From Eubacteriales bacterium (lineage in GTDB: Bacteria > Bacillota > Clostridia > Oscillospirales > Acutalibacteraceae), in contig JAQXUH010000020.1 of assembly GCA_029219885.1 (NCBI GenBank), positions 1-32,275 on the forward strand: a stretch of DNA of 32,275 nucleotides. Reading direction: 5' to 3'. Every line of letters begins with the position of its first letter. Position 1 is the stretch's first letter. The translations under genes were made by a program, and so were the position numbers. This document shows, piece after piece, positions 6,794 to 14,815 of the stretch. The notes beneath the pieces are model-generated. The model saw nothing but the letters and a program-made list of their open reading frames with translations. It ran no database searches and had not been told where the DNA came from.

Positions 6794-8161
6794 ATGAAAA
6801 AACCAATTGACCCCAATTTAGATAATTTAATAGATGACGCTCTTATGGCTGATGATATCAGCAACGCCGAGGTGCCTGCTGACGAGCCGAAAATTGAGGA
6901 TAATCATTTCACGGCGGAGAATTTCCCTGAGGGCACAAGCCGTTTGCAGAATGAATCAGAGGAAACTCAGCTGAGTATTGAAACAGTTGATAAGTCACAG
7001 CAAAGGCATCATCACCATCATCATTCATCAAATAGCTCATCAGCTCATCATTCGTCGGGAAGTTCGTCAGGTCATCATCATTCGTCGGGCAGCTCGTCAA
7101 GTCATCATCATTCGTCAAAGCACCATTCATCAAAGAAAAAGAAGAAAAAGCTTTCTACCTCAGCAAAAATTGCTATTGCAGTTTTGCTTATTCTGCTTTT
7201 TCTCATTCTTGCAATAGTTTTCACTGTGGTTTATCTTGAAAGCCACGGAAAAAGTGATATGAAAAACGTTTCGGAAGATACTTCCTACGAGGAGGTTATC
7301 GAGTACAAAGGTCAGTCCTATGTTTATAACGACGACGTTATTTCTATTGCATTTATCGGCGTTGACAAGCGTGATTTAGGACTTGAGGACGGCGTTGTAG
7401 GTACTGCGGGACAGGCTGACGCCGACGTGCTTTTTACAGTTAATACGCAGACGGGCAGAGTTAAGGTTATTGCCGTACCGAGAGATACAATGGTCGACGT
7501 TGACCTTTATTCCGAAAGCGGAATTTTCCTCAGAAGTGAGGAGCTTCAGCTGTGTCTCAGCTATGCTTACGGCGACGGCAAGGAGTCCTCGGCACAGAAT
7601 GTTACTACATCCTTGAGCCGTATTCTTTACGATGTTCCGGTGAATAAATATTTCGCTCTTGACCTTAACGGCATTGCTCCTATCAATGACGCTATCGGCG
7701 GTGTAACAGTAACATCACTTTACGATTTTGACGATATCGGAGTTAAAAAAGGCGACGAAATTCATCTTGAGGGCGACCTGACAGAAAAGTATGTCAGAAC
7801 GAGAGATTTAGATACAGTTAATGCGTCGCTTAACAGAACGGCACGTCAGGTACAGTATATTAAGGCCTTTGCCGGTCAGGTTGTGCCGGCAGTTATGCAG
7901 GATTTCAGCATAATCAGCAGTCTTTACAATACCGCCGCTGATTACAGCACTACTAATCTTTCTCTTTCAAATGCAACATACCTTGCGTCTTTGCTTATTT
8001 CAAAGGGAGTTACAGATTTTGAGACTGTTACTCTTGAGGGCGAAATGGTAGAAAGCGACAAGAAAGATTATGCCGACTTCGTTTATGCTGAATTTTATCC
8101 TGACGAGGATAAGCTTATGGAGGTTGTTCTTGACACCTTCTACACAAAACAGGAGAAATAA
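6794..8161 (+). CDS. LytR-CpsA-Psr (LCP) family envelope protein with His/Ser-rich cytoplasmic tract
   Basis: LCP proteins transfer undecaprenyl-phosphate-linked glycopolymers such as teichoic acids or capsule to peptidoglycan. This 455-aa member has an acidic cytoplasmic N-terminus (1-70), a His/Ser-rich tract (72-113) beginning with six His, a run of six Lys (114-119), one membrane helix (about 124-148) and an extracellular LCP domain. Typical LCP features are FIGVDKR, the conserved Asp of DADVLFTVN, the Arg of VPRDTM, and a conserved RTRDLD segment later in the domain. Its ATG overlaps the extended sortase frame by 17 bp and lies 12 bp after GAGGAG. It is probably co-transcribed with the sortase and perhaps with the transketolase genes, since no terminator is visible before 8183. 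The polymer it handles is unknown. Similar domains have been labelled transcriptional attenuators in older annotation. Confidence 0.88.
   Translation: MKKPIDPNLDNLIDDALMADDISNAEVPADEPKIEDNHFTAENFPEGTSRLQNESEETQLSIETVDKSQQRHHHHHHSSNSSSAHHSSGSSSGHHHSSGSSSSHHHSSKHHSSKKKKKKLSTSAKIAIAVLLILLFLILAIVFTVVYLESHGKSDMKNVSEDTSYEEVIEYKGQSYVYNDDVISIAFIGVDKRDLGLEDGVVGTAGQADADVLFTVNTQTGRVKVIAVPRDTMVDVDLYSESGIFLRSEELQLCLSYAYGDGKESSAQNVTTSLSRILYDVPVNKYFALDLNGIAPINDAIGGVTVTSLYDFDDIGVKKGDEIHLEGDLTEKYVRTRDLDTVNASLNRTARQVQYIKAFAGQVVPAVMQDFSIISSLYNTAADYSTTNLSLSNATYLASLLISKGVTDFETVTLEGEMVESDKKDYADFVYAEFYPDEDKLMEVVLDTFYTKQEK
7051..7110 (+). repeat. Two 30-bp tandem repeats coding for Ser-Gly-His blocks
   Basis: 7051-7080 and 7081-7110 match at 27 of 30 positions, and a third partial copy starts at 7111. 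Each unit encodes SSGSSS(G/S)HHH inside the LCP gene. This is an in-frame minisatellite likely to vary in copy number. Confidence 0.75.
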
Positions 8162-8182
8162 AATAAACAAGGAGTTTTATTT

Positions 8183-9031
8183 ATGGATAACGCAACAAAG
8201 AAAATGCTTTCATCCTATGCCACAAAAATCAGAATGGGCATAATTGAAGGTACATACTGTGCAAAGGCAGGTCATCCCGGCGGAAGCCTTTCATCAGCAG
8301 ACCTCTTTTCCTATCTCTATTTTAAGGAAATGAGAGTTGACCCAAAGAACCCTAAGTGGGAGGACAGGGACAGATTTGTTCTTTCAAAGGGACATTGTGC
8401 ACCGGGTCTTTACAGTGCATTGGCACTTAAGGGATATTTTCCTGTTGAGGATATCCGCACCTTAAGGCACATTGATTCATATCTTCAGGGACATCCTAAT
8501 ATGAATACAGTTCCCGGAATTGATATGTCAACAGGCTCTCTCGGTCAGGGAATCAGTGCCGCTGTCGGTATGGCAAAGGGTGCTAAGTATATCGGCAAGG
8601 ACGATATCAATGTTTATACTCTTCTCGGCGACGGCGAAATTGAAGAGGGTCAGGTTTGGGAGGCTATGATGTTTGCTTCTCAGTACAAGCTTGACAATCT
8701 TTGCGTATTTATCGACTGCAACGGTCTCCAGATTGACGGACGCTGTGAGGATGTAATGAGTACAGAGCCAATCGACGAAAAGCTTAAGGCTTTCGGCTTT
8801 GAGGTTATGACTATCGACGGCAACGATTTTGACGAACTTGAAAAGGCATTCGACGCTTTCCACAAAACTAACGGCAAGCCTTTCGGCGTAATTATGAAGA
8901 CAGTTAAGGGCAAGGGCGTTTCCTATATGGAAAATCAGGTTGATTGGCACGGCAAGGCTCCTAACGAGGAAGAATACAACATCGCAATGGCAGAGCTTAA
9001 AGCAAAGCTTGCAGAGATAGAGGAGGCGTAA
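8183..9031 (+). CDS. Transketolase, N-terminal (thiamine diphosphate-binding) subunit
   Basis: This is one half of a split transketolase, which moves two-carbon ketol units between sugar phosphates in the non-oxidative pentose phosphate pathway. Its 282 aa correspond to the pyrophosphate-binding domain. Visible are GHPGGSLSSADL near residue 30, SKGHCAPGLYSAL and STGSLGQGIS. The thiamine-diphosphate/Mg motif GDGEIEEGQVWEAM also has its downstream Asn (IDCNGLQ). The ATG follows AAGGAG at good spacing. The second subunit begins 2 bp after its stop, so the pair is translated together. Split transketolases are common in clostridia and archaea, so the split is not a frameshift. Which sugar phosphates are preferred in vivo cannot be seen. 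Confidence 0.93.
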   Translation: MDNATKKMLSSYATKIRMGIIEGTYCAKAGHPGGSLSSADLFSYLYFKEMRVDPKNPKWEDRDRFVLSKGHCAPGLYSALALKGYFPVEDIRTLRHIDSYLQGHPNMNTVPGIDMSTGSLGQGISAAVGMAKGAKYIGKDDINVYTLLGDGEIEEGQVWEAMMFASQYKLDNLCVFIDCNGLQIDGRCEDVMSTEPIDEKLKAFGFEVMTIDGNDFDELEKAFDAFHKTNGKPFGVIMKTVKGKGVSYMENQVDWHGKAPNEEEYNIAMAELKAKLAEIEEA

Positions 9032-9033
9032 TT

Positions 9034-9975
9034 ATGGCAGATATTAAGAAGATTGCAACACGTGAAAGCTATGGTAACGCACTTAAGGAGCTGGCAGCAG
9101 AGGGTGCAGATAATCTTGTTGTACTTGACGCTGACCTTTCCGCAGCAACAAAAACAGGCATTTTCAAAAAGGCTTATCCTGACCGCCATATCAACTGCGG
9201 TATTGCCGAGGCTAATATGCTTTGCGTAGCAGCAGGTATGAGCACTATGGGACTTGTGCCTTTCGCATCAAGCTTTGCTATGTTTGCAGCAGGCAGAGCC
9301 TTTGAGCAGGTTAGAAATACTATCGGCTATCCTCATCTTAACGTTAAAATCGGTGCAACTCACGCAGGTATTTCTGTTGGTGAGGACGGTGCATCTCATC
9401 AGTGCTGCGAGGACTTTGCTCTTATGCGTGCTATTCCCGGTATGGTAGTTATTTGTCCTGCTGATGATGTTGAGGCAAAGCAAGCAGTTAAAGCTGCTTA
9501 CAAGTATGAGGGTCCTGTTTATCTCAGATTCGGCAGACTTGCTGTTCCTGTATTCCACAGCGACGATTACAAGTTTGAAATCGGCAAGGGCGAGGTTATT
9601 ACCGAGGGTAACGACGTTACAATTATTGCCAACGGACTTATGGTAAACGAGGCTATTGAGGCAGGTAAGGCTCTTGCTGAAAAGGGTATCAGTGCCGAGG
9701 TTATCAATATGGCTACAATCAAACCTCTTGACGAGGAGCTTGTTCTCGCATCTGCAAAGAAAACAGGCAAGGTTGTTACAGTTGAGGAGCACAGCATTAT
9801 CGGCGGTCTCGGCGAGGCTGTTTCATCTCTCCTTTCCGAAAAGCTTCCTACTCCTGTTAAGAGAATCGGCGTAAATGACGAGTTCGGCCACAGCGGTCCT
9901 GCTCTTGATTTGCTCAAGCAGTTCGGCCTTTCAGCAGAGAATATTGCTAAGGTTACCAAAGAATTCGTTAAATAA
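9034..9975 (+). CDS. Transketolase, C-terminal (pyrimidine-binding) subunit
   Basis: This 313-aa partner of the preceding gene supplies the pyrimidine-binding and C-terminal domains of transketolase. Recognisable blocks are LDADLSAATKT, GIAEANMLCVAAGMS (with the catalytic Glu that activates thiamine diphosphate), FASSFAMFAAGRAFEQVR, and a C-terminal domain with TVEEHSIIGGLGEAVSSLL. The heterotetramer with the N-terminal subunit forms the active sites. The start is ATG 9034, with GAGGAGG in the end of the upstream gene. A strong bidirectional terminator follows. A related two-subunit form occurs in 1-deoxyxylulose-5-phosphate synthase-like proteins, but the length and GIAEANM block favour transketolase. 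Confidence 0.92.
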   Translation: MADIKKIATRESYGNALKELAAEGADNLVVLDADLSAATKTGIFKKAYPDRHINCGIAEANMLCVAAGMSTMGLVPFASSFAMFAAGRAFEQVRNTIGYPHLNVKIGATHAGISVGEDGASHQCCEDFALMRAIPGMVVICPADDVEAKQAVKAAYKYEGPVYLRFGRLAVPVFHSDDYKFEIGKGEVITEGNDVTIIANGLMVNEAIEAGKALAEKGISAEVINMATIKPLDEELVLASAKKTGKVVTVEEHSIIGGLGEAVSSLLSEKLPTPVKRIGVNDEFGHSGPALDLLKQFGLSAENIAKVTKEFVK

Positions 9976-9993
9976 TTGAATTTCAGATAAAAC

Positions 9994-10029
9994 AAAACTC
10001 GGACTTTCCTTTTGGATTGTCCGAGTTTT
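9994..10029. terminator. Bidirectional intrinsic terminator, transketolase versus alpha-galactosidase
   Basis: A perfect 11-bp stem, AAAACTCGGAC (9994-10004) with GTCCGAGTTTT (10019-10029), has T-runs in both directions and lies between the convergent genes. Confidence 0.85.
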
Positions 10030-10044
10030 TCTTATGCCTATTTA

Positions 10045-12135
10045 TTATTTTACTTCTTCAAGAACAATGATTTTGTTGTAGTATGCTCCGTGAATATGAG
10101 TCGGTATGCCAACATTCATAAGGTAGGAACCGCTCATTGTGTGCTTTTCTCCCCAAAACTCAAAGCTGTAACGCTTGTTTTCGTCAAGGCCGTCAAAGGT
10201 AAGGGGCAGTCTTTTTTTGTAAAATCTTGTACCACGTGCCGCAATAAAGGCTACAGAGCGTGATTTATCGGCAGTTACGTACTGGTTCATCAGCACCTCG
10301 TCCTTATCAGCGTCAAGAATTCTGTACAGGTCGCCGAACTGAACAATGTCCCTGATTTCCTTGTAAAGAGCAATATTCTTTTTGCAGATTTCCAAATCTT
10401 CCTTGGAGTAGTTCAGCAGATTTCCGCCTACGCCGAGAGCACCCTGCATAGCAATATTAAACCTGAAATCAAGGGAGCACGGCTTGTTAATTCCTGCAAT
10501 ATCAGTTACCCACGCACGCATTGTTTTTGTCGGCCTGAGGAGAGAATAGCCCTTTTGAATAGTCATTCTGTCTATACCGTCAGTATTATCGCTGGTCCAC
10601 GCCTGGTCATAATGAGTGAGTGCACCTAAGTCACTTCTGCCGCCGCCTGATGAACAGCTTTCAATTGCAACGTCAGGATGCCTTTCCTTCAGCGTGTCTA
10701 CAATGTCATAAACTGCCTTGGTGTGGAGGTAATAAAGCATCTTTGGATTGTCAAGATTTTCTGCTCCCGTTTCGGAAAACGGCCTATTCATATCCCATTT
10801 AATATACTTTATGTTGTGGTCTGTCAGCAGTTTATCAAGCACATTTAGTATGTATTCCTGAACATCACTTCTCGTCATATTCAGCACAAGCTGATGTCTC
10901 AGCTCGCAGGCCTCTCGTGTGTCATAGTGGTATGCCCACTCAGGATGAGCTCTGAAAAGGTCGCTGTCGGGATTTACCATTTCAGGCTCTACCCACAGAC
11001 CGAAGTCCATACCGAGATTGTTTACATTCTGTATAAGTTCGTCAAGGCCGTTAGGGAATTTCTCCTTGTTTACATACCAATCTCCAAGTCCGGCACGGTC
11101 ATTGTTTCTTGCACCGAACCAGCCGTCGTCCATAACGAAAAGCTCAACGCCCATATCGGCCGCCAACTCTGCAAGCTTCGTCTGTCCCTCAACGCTTACG
11201 TTAAACTCGGTAGCCTCCCAAGAATTGTAGAGAACAGGCAGAATTTTATCATTAAACTGCTTTGGCAGAACGTTATCAACGCAAAATCTGTTCATCTGCC
11301 TTGACATTTCACCAAAGCCCTCAGTCATTCCGAAGTGAACGGCAGGTGTGGTAAATTCCTCGCCGCCGCCGAGAGTATAGCCGAAATCAAAATCGTTCAT
11401 ACCTATAATAATTCTTGTGATGCCGTACAAATCTCGTGTTGCTTTAACCTTGAAATTACCGCTGTATGCGAGAGAGCCAAAGTAAACCTTACCGCACTTT
11501 TCGTCAGCGTCTTGGTGAGCAATAAAATACGGAGAGTTATTATGTCCCGATATGCCCTTTCTGCTTTCAAACACAAGACTTCCGCCGTCAAGACAGCTTT
11601 CGGTTTCAACAAATTCACCGCCCCAGGCACCATTGGTATTCCTGAATTTATAAGGCTTTATTGAGGGTAAAGTGAACTCTGCACTGTAAAGATGCTCAAA
11701 GTTAATTGGCTCGTTTCCTGTGTTTCTTACAGTGATACTGCGGGTGATTATATCGCCTTTATCGTAGAGGGTGTAGCTCAAATCATATTCCAGAGAGTAT
11801 AATTTGTCGCTGAAAGTCAAGGTCAGCGTACTGCCCTCAATTTTACTGCCGATGAACTTTGAATTTATCTCTCGGCAGCCGTCGGGAAATGTCGCCTTTA
11901 GTACGCACTCTCTGTACATCGTCTGCCCGAAAGCTGTACATTCCTGCTTCATTTCGTCAAGGGTGGTGTGATTTGAATTTTCGTCGCCCCAATTAAATAT
12001 GCGGTAGTCCTTTACATCACACTTTTTGCCCCAATGAATGTGGCGGTTGTATCCGTTTTTGTCAACGCCCAGAACATAATGGGTATTTTCCGTTTCAAGA
12101 ACGAAAATGCCGTTTTTAAGGTCAAGAATTTTCAT
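10045..12135 (-). CDS. Alpha-galactosidase, glycoside hydrolase family 36
   Basis: This retaining alpha-galactosidase removes terminal alpha-1,6-galactose from raffinose-type oligosaccharides, melibiose or galactomannan. Its 696 aa have the family layout: an N-terminal beta-sandwich (about 1-280), a catalytic barrel (about 290-620) and a small C-terminal beta domain. The barrel carries FVMDDGWFGARNND and the nucleophile Asp448 in KWDMNR. It also has SCSSGGGR and the acid/base Asp516 in SDNTDGID. There is no signal peptide, so it acts in the cytoplasm on imported sugars. The ATG has GGAGA 5 bases upstream, and a good promoter precedes it. No sugar transporter or regulator gene is next to it, so it is a single-gene unit with a terminator on its 3' side. 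Substrate preference within GH36 is not resolved. Confidence 0.93.
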   Translation of the reverse strand: MKILDLKNGIFVLETENTHYVLGVDKNGYNRHIHWGKKCDVKDYRIFNWGDENSNHTTLDEMKQECTAFGQTMYRECVLKATFPDGCREINSKFIGSKIEGSTLTLTFSDKLYSLEYDLSYTLYDKGDIITRSITVRNTGNEPINFEHLYSAEFTLPSIKPYKFRNTNGAWGGEFVETESCLDGGSLVFESRKGISGHNNSPYFIAHQDADEKCGKVYFGSLAYSGNFKVKATRDLYGITRIIIGMNDFDFGYTLGGGEEFTTPAVHFGMTEGFGEMSRQMNRFCVDNVLPKQFNDKILPVLYNSWEATEFNVSVEGQTKLAELAADMGVELFVMDDGWFGARNNDRAGLGDWYVNKEKFPNGLDELIQNVNNLGMDFGLWVEPEMVNPDSDLFRAHPEWAYHYDTREACELRHQLVLNMTRSDVQEYILNVLDKLLTDHNIKYIKWDMNRPFSETGAENLDNPKMLYYLHTKAVYDIVDTLKERHPDVAIESCSSGGGRSDLGALTHYDQAWTSDNTDGIDRMTIQKGYSLLRPTKTMRAWVTDIAGINKPCSLDFRFNIAMQGALGVGGNLLNYSKEDLEICKKNIALYKEIRDIVQFGDLYRILDADKDEVLMNQYVTADKSRSVAFIAARGTRFYKKRLPLTFDGLDENKRYSFEFWGEKHTMSGSYLMNVGIPTHIHGAYYNKIIVLEEVK

Positions 12136-12171
12136 AACATTCTCCGTAATCTGAATATTTTTTCACCTATC

Positions 12172-12200
12172 ATTATACAGAAACAAATCTTCTTTGTCTA
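12172..12200 (-). promoter_or_regulatory. Promoter of the alpha-galactosidase gene
   Basis: On the minus strand, TAGACA (12200-12195) and TATAAT (12177-12172) are spaced by 17 bp, 36 bp before the start codon. I found no convincing catabolite-repression site in this gap. Confidence 0.7.
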
Positions 12201-12320
12201 TGAAAAAAGCAAGCAAAGTGAATTTTTTAAATTGAGAGTAATTTTAACAAGTTTCAGTAGGATAAACAAAAAAACAGACAAATTTTTATTTAACAATTTT
12301 GTAAATTTTAAAATTTGCTA

Positions 12321-12349
12321 TTGTTATAAACGGCACTCTATTATATAAT
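12321..12349 (+). promoter_or_regulatory. Promoter of the mreBCD-pbp2 operon
   Basis: TTGTTA (12321-12326) and TATAAT (12344-12349) are spaced by 17 bp, 80 bp before the mreB ATG. The surrounding 12136-12429 gap is very AT-rich and otherwise holds only the divergent alpha-galactosidase promoter. Confidence 0.65.
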
Positions 12350-12429
12350 AGATATACTTATGAGTAAAATTATATTTTATATATAAAACGGCAAACGAAT
12401 TTTGTATGTACTGAAAGAGAGATTTTGTT

Positions 12430-13410
12430 ATGATTTTTTCAAGAGATATCGGTATTGATTTGGGTACGGCGAATACAGTTATCTGCGACAAAAAAGGCAG
12501 AGTTATCATAAGAGAGCCCAGCGTAGTTGCAGTAGACGTTAAGACTAAAAGAGTCCTTGCAACAGGTGACGAGGCGAAATCTATGATTGGCAGAACTCCC
12601 GGCTCAATCGTTGCGGTGAGACCGCTTCAGGACGGCGTTATTGCTGATTTCGATATGACTTCGGATATGCTCAGGAGCTTTATTTACCGCTCCAGCAGGA
12701 GAAATCTTTTTACTAAAACAAGAGTTGTAGTTACAGTTCCAAGCGGTGTTACAGAGGTTGAACGCCGTGCAGTTGAGGACGCTGTCAGGTCGGCAGGTGC
12801 TCAGGAGGTTGAGCTTATTGAGGAGTCTATGGCTGCCGCTTTAGGTGCGGGACTTCCTGTTTATGACGCAACCGGCTCTATGATTGTTGATATCGGCGGC
12901 GGTACCTGTGATGTGGCTGTTATCAGCCTTGGGGGAATTGCCGCTTGCAGAAGTATCAAGGTTGGCGGTAACGCCTTTGACCAGGCTATTGCCGACCATA
13001 TGAAAAAGGCACACAATCTTCTTATCGGCGGAAATACTGCTGAGGATATTAAGCTCAAGATAGGCTCTGCTATGACTTATGACGGCGAGGGTGCTATGGA
13101 TGTCAAGGGCAGAAATCTTGTAGACGGTCTGCCAAAGAGCGTTGAGATTACATCAGAGGAAATCAGGACAGTTCTTGCCGAGCCTGTTGGCCGTATAATT
13201 GCCGCTATTAAGGAAACTCTTGAAGTAACACTTCCGGAGCTTGCGGCTGATATAATCGACAGAGGAATTTATCTTGCAGGCGGCTCAAGTCAGCTCAGAG
13301 GCCTGGCAGATTTAATTGCCAAGGAAACTAAAATGGAAGTTCACATTCCTGAAAAGCCACTTGACTGCGTTGCAATCGGAACATCAATTAAACTGAGAAA
13401 GGCATTGTAA
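12430..13410 (+). CDS. mreB: Rod shape-determining protein MreB
   Basis: This bacterial actin homologue forms membrane-associated filaments that guide lateral wall synthesis. Its 326 aa begin with FSRDIGIDLGTANT (phosphate 1 loop). They continue with VTVPSGVTEVERRAVEDA, EESMAAALGAGLPV, VDIGGGTCDVAVISLGG (phosphate 2) and the adenosine-binding LAGGSSQLRGL near the C-terminus. It is slightly shorter than many MreB proteins (330-345 aa) but has all nucleotide-binding blocks. AAAGAGAG precedes the ATG. mreC begins one base after the stop, so the cluster is an operon. The alternative Mbl/MreBH paralogue label cannot be excluded by sequence alone, but operon position with mreC and mreD supports mreB. 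Confidence 0.93.
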   Translation: MIFSRDIGIDLGTANTVICDKKGRVIIREPSVVAVDVKTKRVLATGDEAKSMIGRTPGSIVAVRPLQDGVIADFDMTSDMLRSFIYRSSRRNLFTKTRVVVTVPSGVTEVERRAVEDAVRSAGAQEVELIEESMAAALGAGLPVYDATGSMIVDIGGGTCDVAVISLGGIAACRSIKVGGNAFDQAIADHMKKAHNLLIGGNTAEDIKLKIGSAMTYDGEGAMDVKGRNLVDGLPKSVEITSEEIRTVLAEPVGRIIAAIKETLEVTLPELAADIIDRGIYLAGGSSQLRGLADLIAKETKMEVHIPEKPLDCVAIGTSIKLRKAL

Positions 13411-13411
13411 A

Positions 13412-14269
13412 ATGAAAGACCTTTTTAAAAGCAGCCGTTTCAAGTTAATAGTGGGAGTAATCGCTCTGCTGCTTTTGGGTATGCTTATCGGTGCGGCTAA
13501 CGGTCACGGCGAAACGGCACAGTCAGGAATAGTGGGCACAGTTTTTGCACCTGCTCATTGGGTGGCAGGAAAAATGTCCGACGCTGTTGACGCCATTTCC
13601 GAAAATGCAAAGGGTAATGCAGAGTACGAAAAGAAAATTGACTCTCTTCAGCAGGAGATTGGCGAGCTTCAGGAACAGCTTGCAGACTACAACAACCTGA
13701 AAGCACAAAACGAGCTTTACAAGGAAGCCTTGGAGCTTAAAGAGGAAAACAAGGACTTTCAGTTTGAAGAGGCGTCAGTTATCGGCAGGGACAGTGCAAA
13801 TCCTTACTGCACCTTTACAATCAGCAAGGGAACTTTAAGCGGTATTGAGGACGGCGACGCTGTTCTTTACGGCAAATATCTTGTGGGCGTTATCAAAAAA
13901 GCCTACCCATCTTACAGCGTTGTCAGCACAATTATTGACCCTGATTTTTCAGTTTCAGCCTATGATATCAGCACAAATGAGCTGAGCTATGTTACAGGCA
14001 GTGCAGAGTTTGAAAAGGACGGCTACTGCAAATTTGAAAATCTTGATTCTGCTACTAAGATTTCCTACGGCTCAATTATTGCCACCGCAGGTATCAGCTC
14101 AAAAATGCCTAAGGGTATTATAATCGGCACAGTTAAGGATATCAGCGACGAAACTACAGACATTTCAACCTATGCTCTTATTGAGCCGGGAACAGATATC
14201 AGGTCACTTAACAAATGCCTTATCCTTACAAGCTACAGCGGTGAAAGTGAGGAGCAGGCAAATGACTAA
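13412..14269 (+). CDS. mreC: Rod shape-determining protein MreC
   Basis: MreC links the MreB filament to penicillin-binding proteins outside the membrane. The 285-aa product has a short cytoplasmic start, one membrane helix (about 11-29), a coiled coil (about 68-112, rich in Leu, Glu and Gln) and two small beta-barrel domains. These contain ASVIGRDSANPYCTFTI and, later, SYGSIIATAGISSKMPKGIIIGTV, which match the MreC pattern. It begins one base after the mreB stop and overlaps mreD by 8 bp, indicating translational coupling. Length is normal. Confidence 0.92.
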   Translation: MKDLFKSSRFKLIVGVIALLLLGMLIGAANGHGETAQSGIVGTVFAPAHWVAGKMSDAVDAISENAKGNAEYEKKIDSLQQEIGELQEQLADYNNLKAQNELYKEALELKEENKDFQFEEASVIGRDSANPYCTFTISKGTLSGIEDGDAVLYGKYLVGVIKKAYPSYSVVSTIIDPDFSVSAYDISTNELSYVTGSAEFEKDGYCKFENLDSATKISYGSIIATAGISSKMPKGIIIGTVKDISDETTDISTYALIEPGTDIRSLNKCLILTSYSGESEEQAND

Positions 14270-14786
14270 AAGGCAGAAAACGGCTAAATGGCTCTCTTTC
14301 GGCGGAATACTTCTGCTGTGCGATTTGCTCCAGAATACCGCAGGCCTTTTTCCTGAAATAGGCGGTGCAAGGTGCTTTCTTCTTCTTCCGGCGGCTATAA
14401 TTCTTTCTATGGGCGAGGACGAAAGAGACGGAGCATTTTTAGGGCTTTTTGCAGGACTTCTGTGGGATGTGTCCTCGGGAGTTCATTTGGGCTTTAACAG
14501 TATCTTCATTATGGTGATGTGCTTTTTCTCCTGTGCGTTGGTGACCTATGTGGCGAGAAATACATTCATCACAAATATGATTTCTTCGGTGGTTACAGTC
14601 ATTCTCTACTGCCTTATTTATTGGCTGTTCTTCATTATTATCAAAGGCGTTGACGGCGGAGAAATGACGCTGTTTTCATTCTACATTCCGTGTATGATTT
14701 ATACAGTTGCAGCAACACCTGTTCTGTGGCTTATCCTCAGACCTGTTAAAAGGAAGTTCGAGTATAAGGAAATACCGGAAATATAA
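14262..14786 (+). CDS. mreD: Rod shape-determining protein MreD
   Basis: This 174-aa integral membrane protein has about five to six hydrophobic segments. The MreD-like acidic and Gly-rich motif GAFLGLFAGLLWDVSSG sits in the middle, comparable to the G(L)xDxxxG region of the family. MreD is a membrane partner of MreC and PBP2 in the elongation complex. The ATG at 14262 is chosen because GAGGAG lies just upstream and the gene then overlaps the mreC stop by 8 bp. An earlier in-frame TTG would place 30 residues of non-MreD-like sequence in front. MreD is poorly conserved, so the name rests partly on position. Confidence 0.88.
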   Translation: MTKRQKTAKWLSFGGILLLCDLLQNTAGLFPEIGGARCFLLLPAAIILSMGEDERDGAFLGLFAGLLWDVSSGVHLGFNSIFIMVMCFFSCALVTYVARNTFITNMISSVVTVILYCLIYWLFFIIIKGVDGGEMTLFSFYIPCMIYTVAATPVLWLILRPVKRKFEYKEIPEI

Positions 14787-14815
14787 TTTCTACAAATTAT
14801 TGAAGGAGGTTTATC

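Noticed and set aside
6775-6810. TGA in the sortase as a selenocysteine codon
   Set aside because: I see no convincing stem-loop of the bacterial SECIS type directly after it. The position is not the catalytic Cys, which is an ordinary TGT at 6739. TGA also ends the PAS gene, so it is a stop in this organism.
7051-7125. Short regular repeats as a CRISPR array
   Set aside because: The units are directly adjacent, have no spacers, are in frame and code for Ser-Gly-His blocks of the LCP protein.
8183-9975. Two adjacent transketolase halves as a frameshifted single gene
   Set aside because: The second half has its own GAGGAGG site and ATG. Both halves have the normal size of the known split transketolase subunits.
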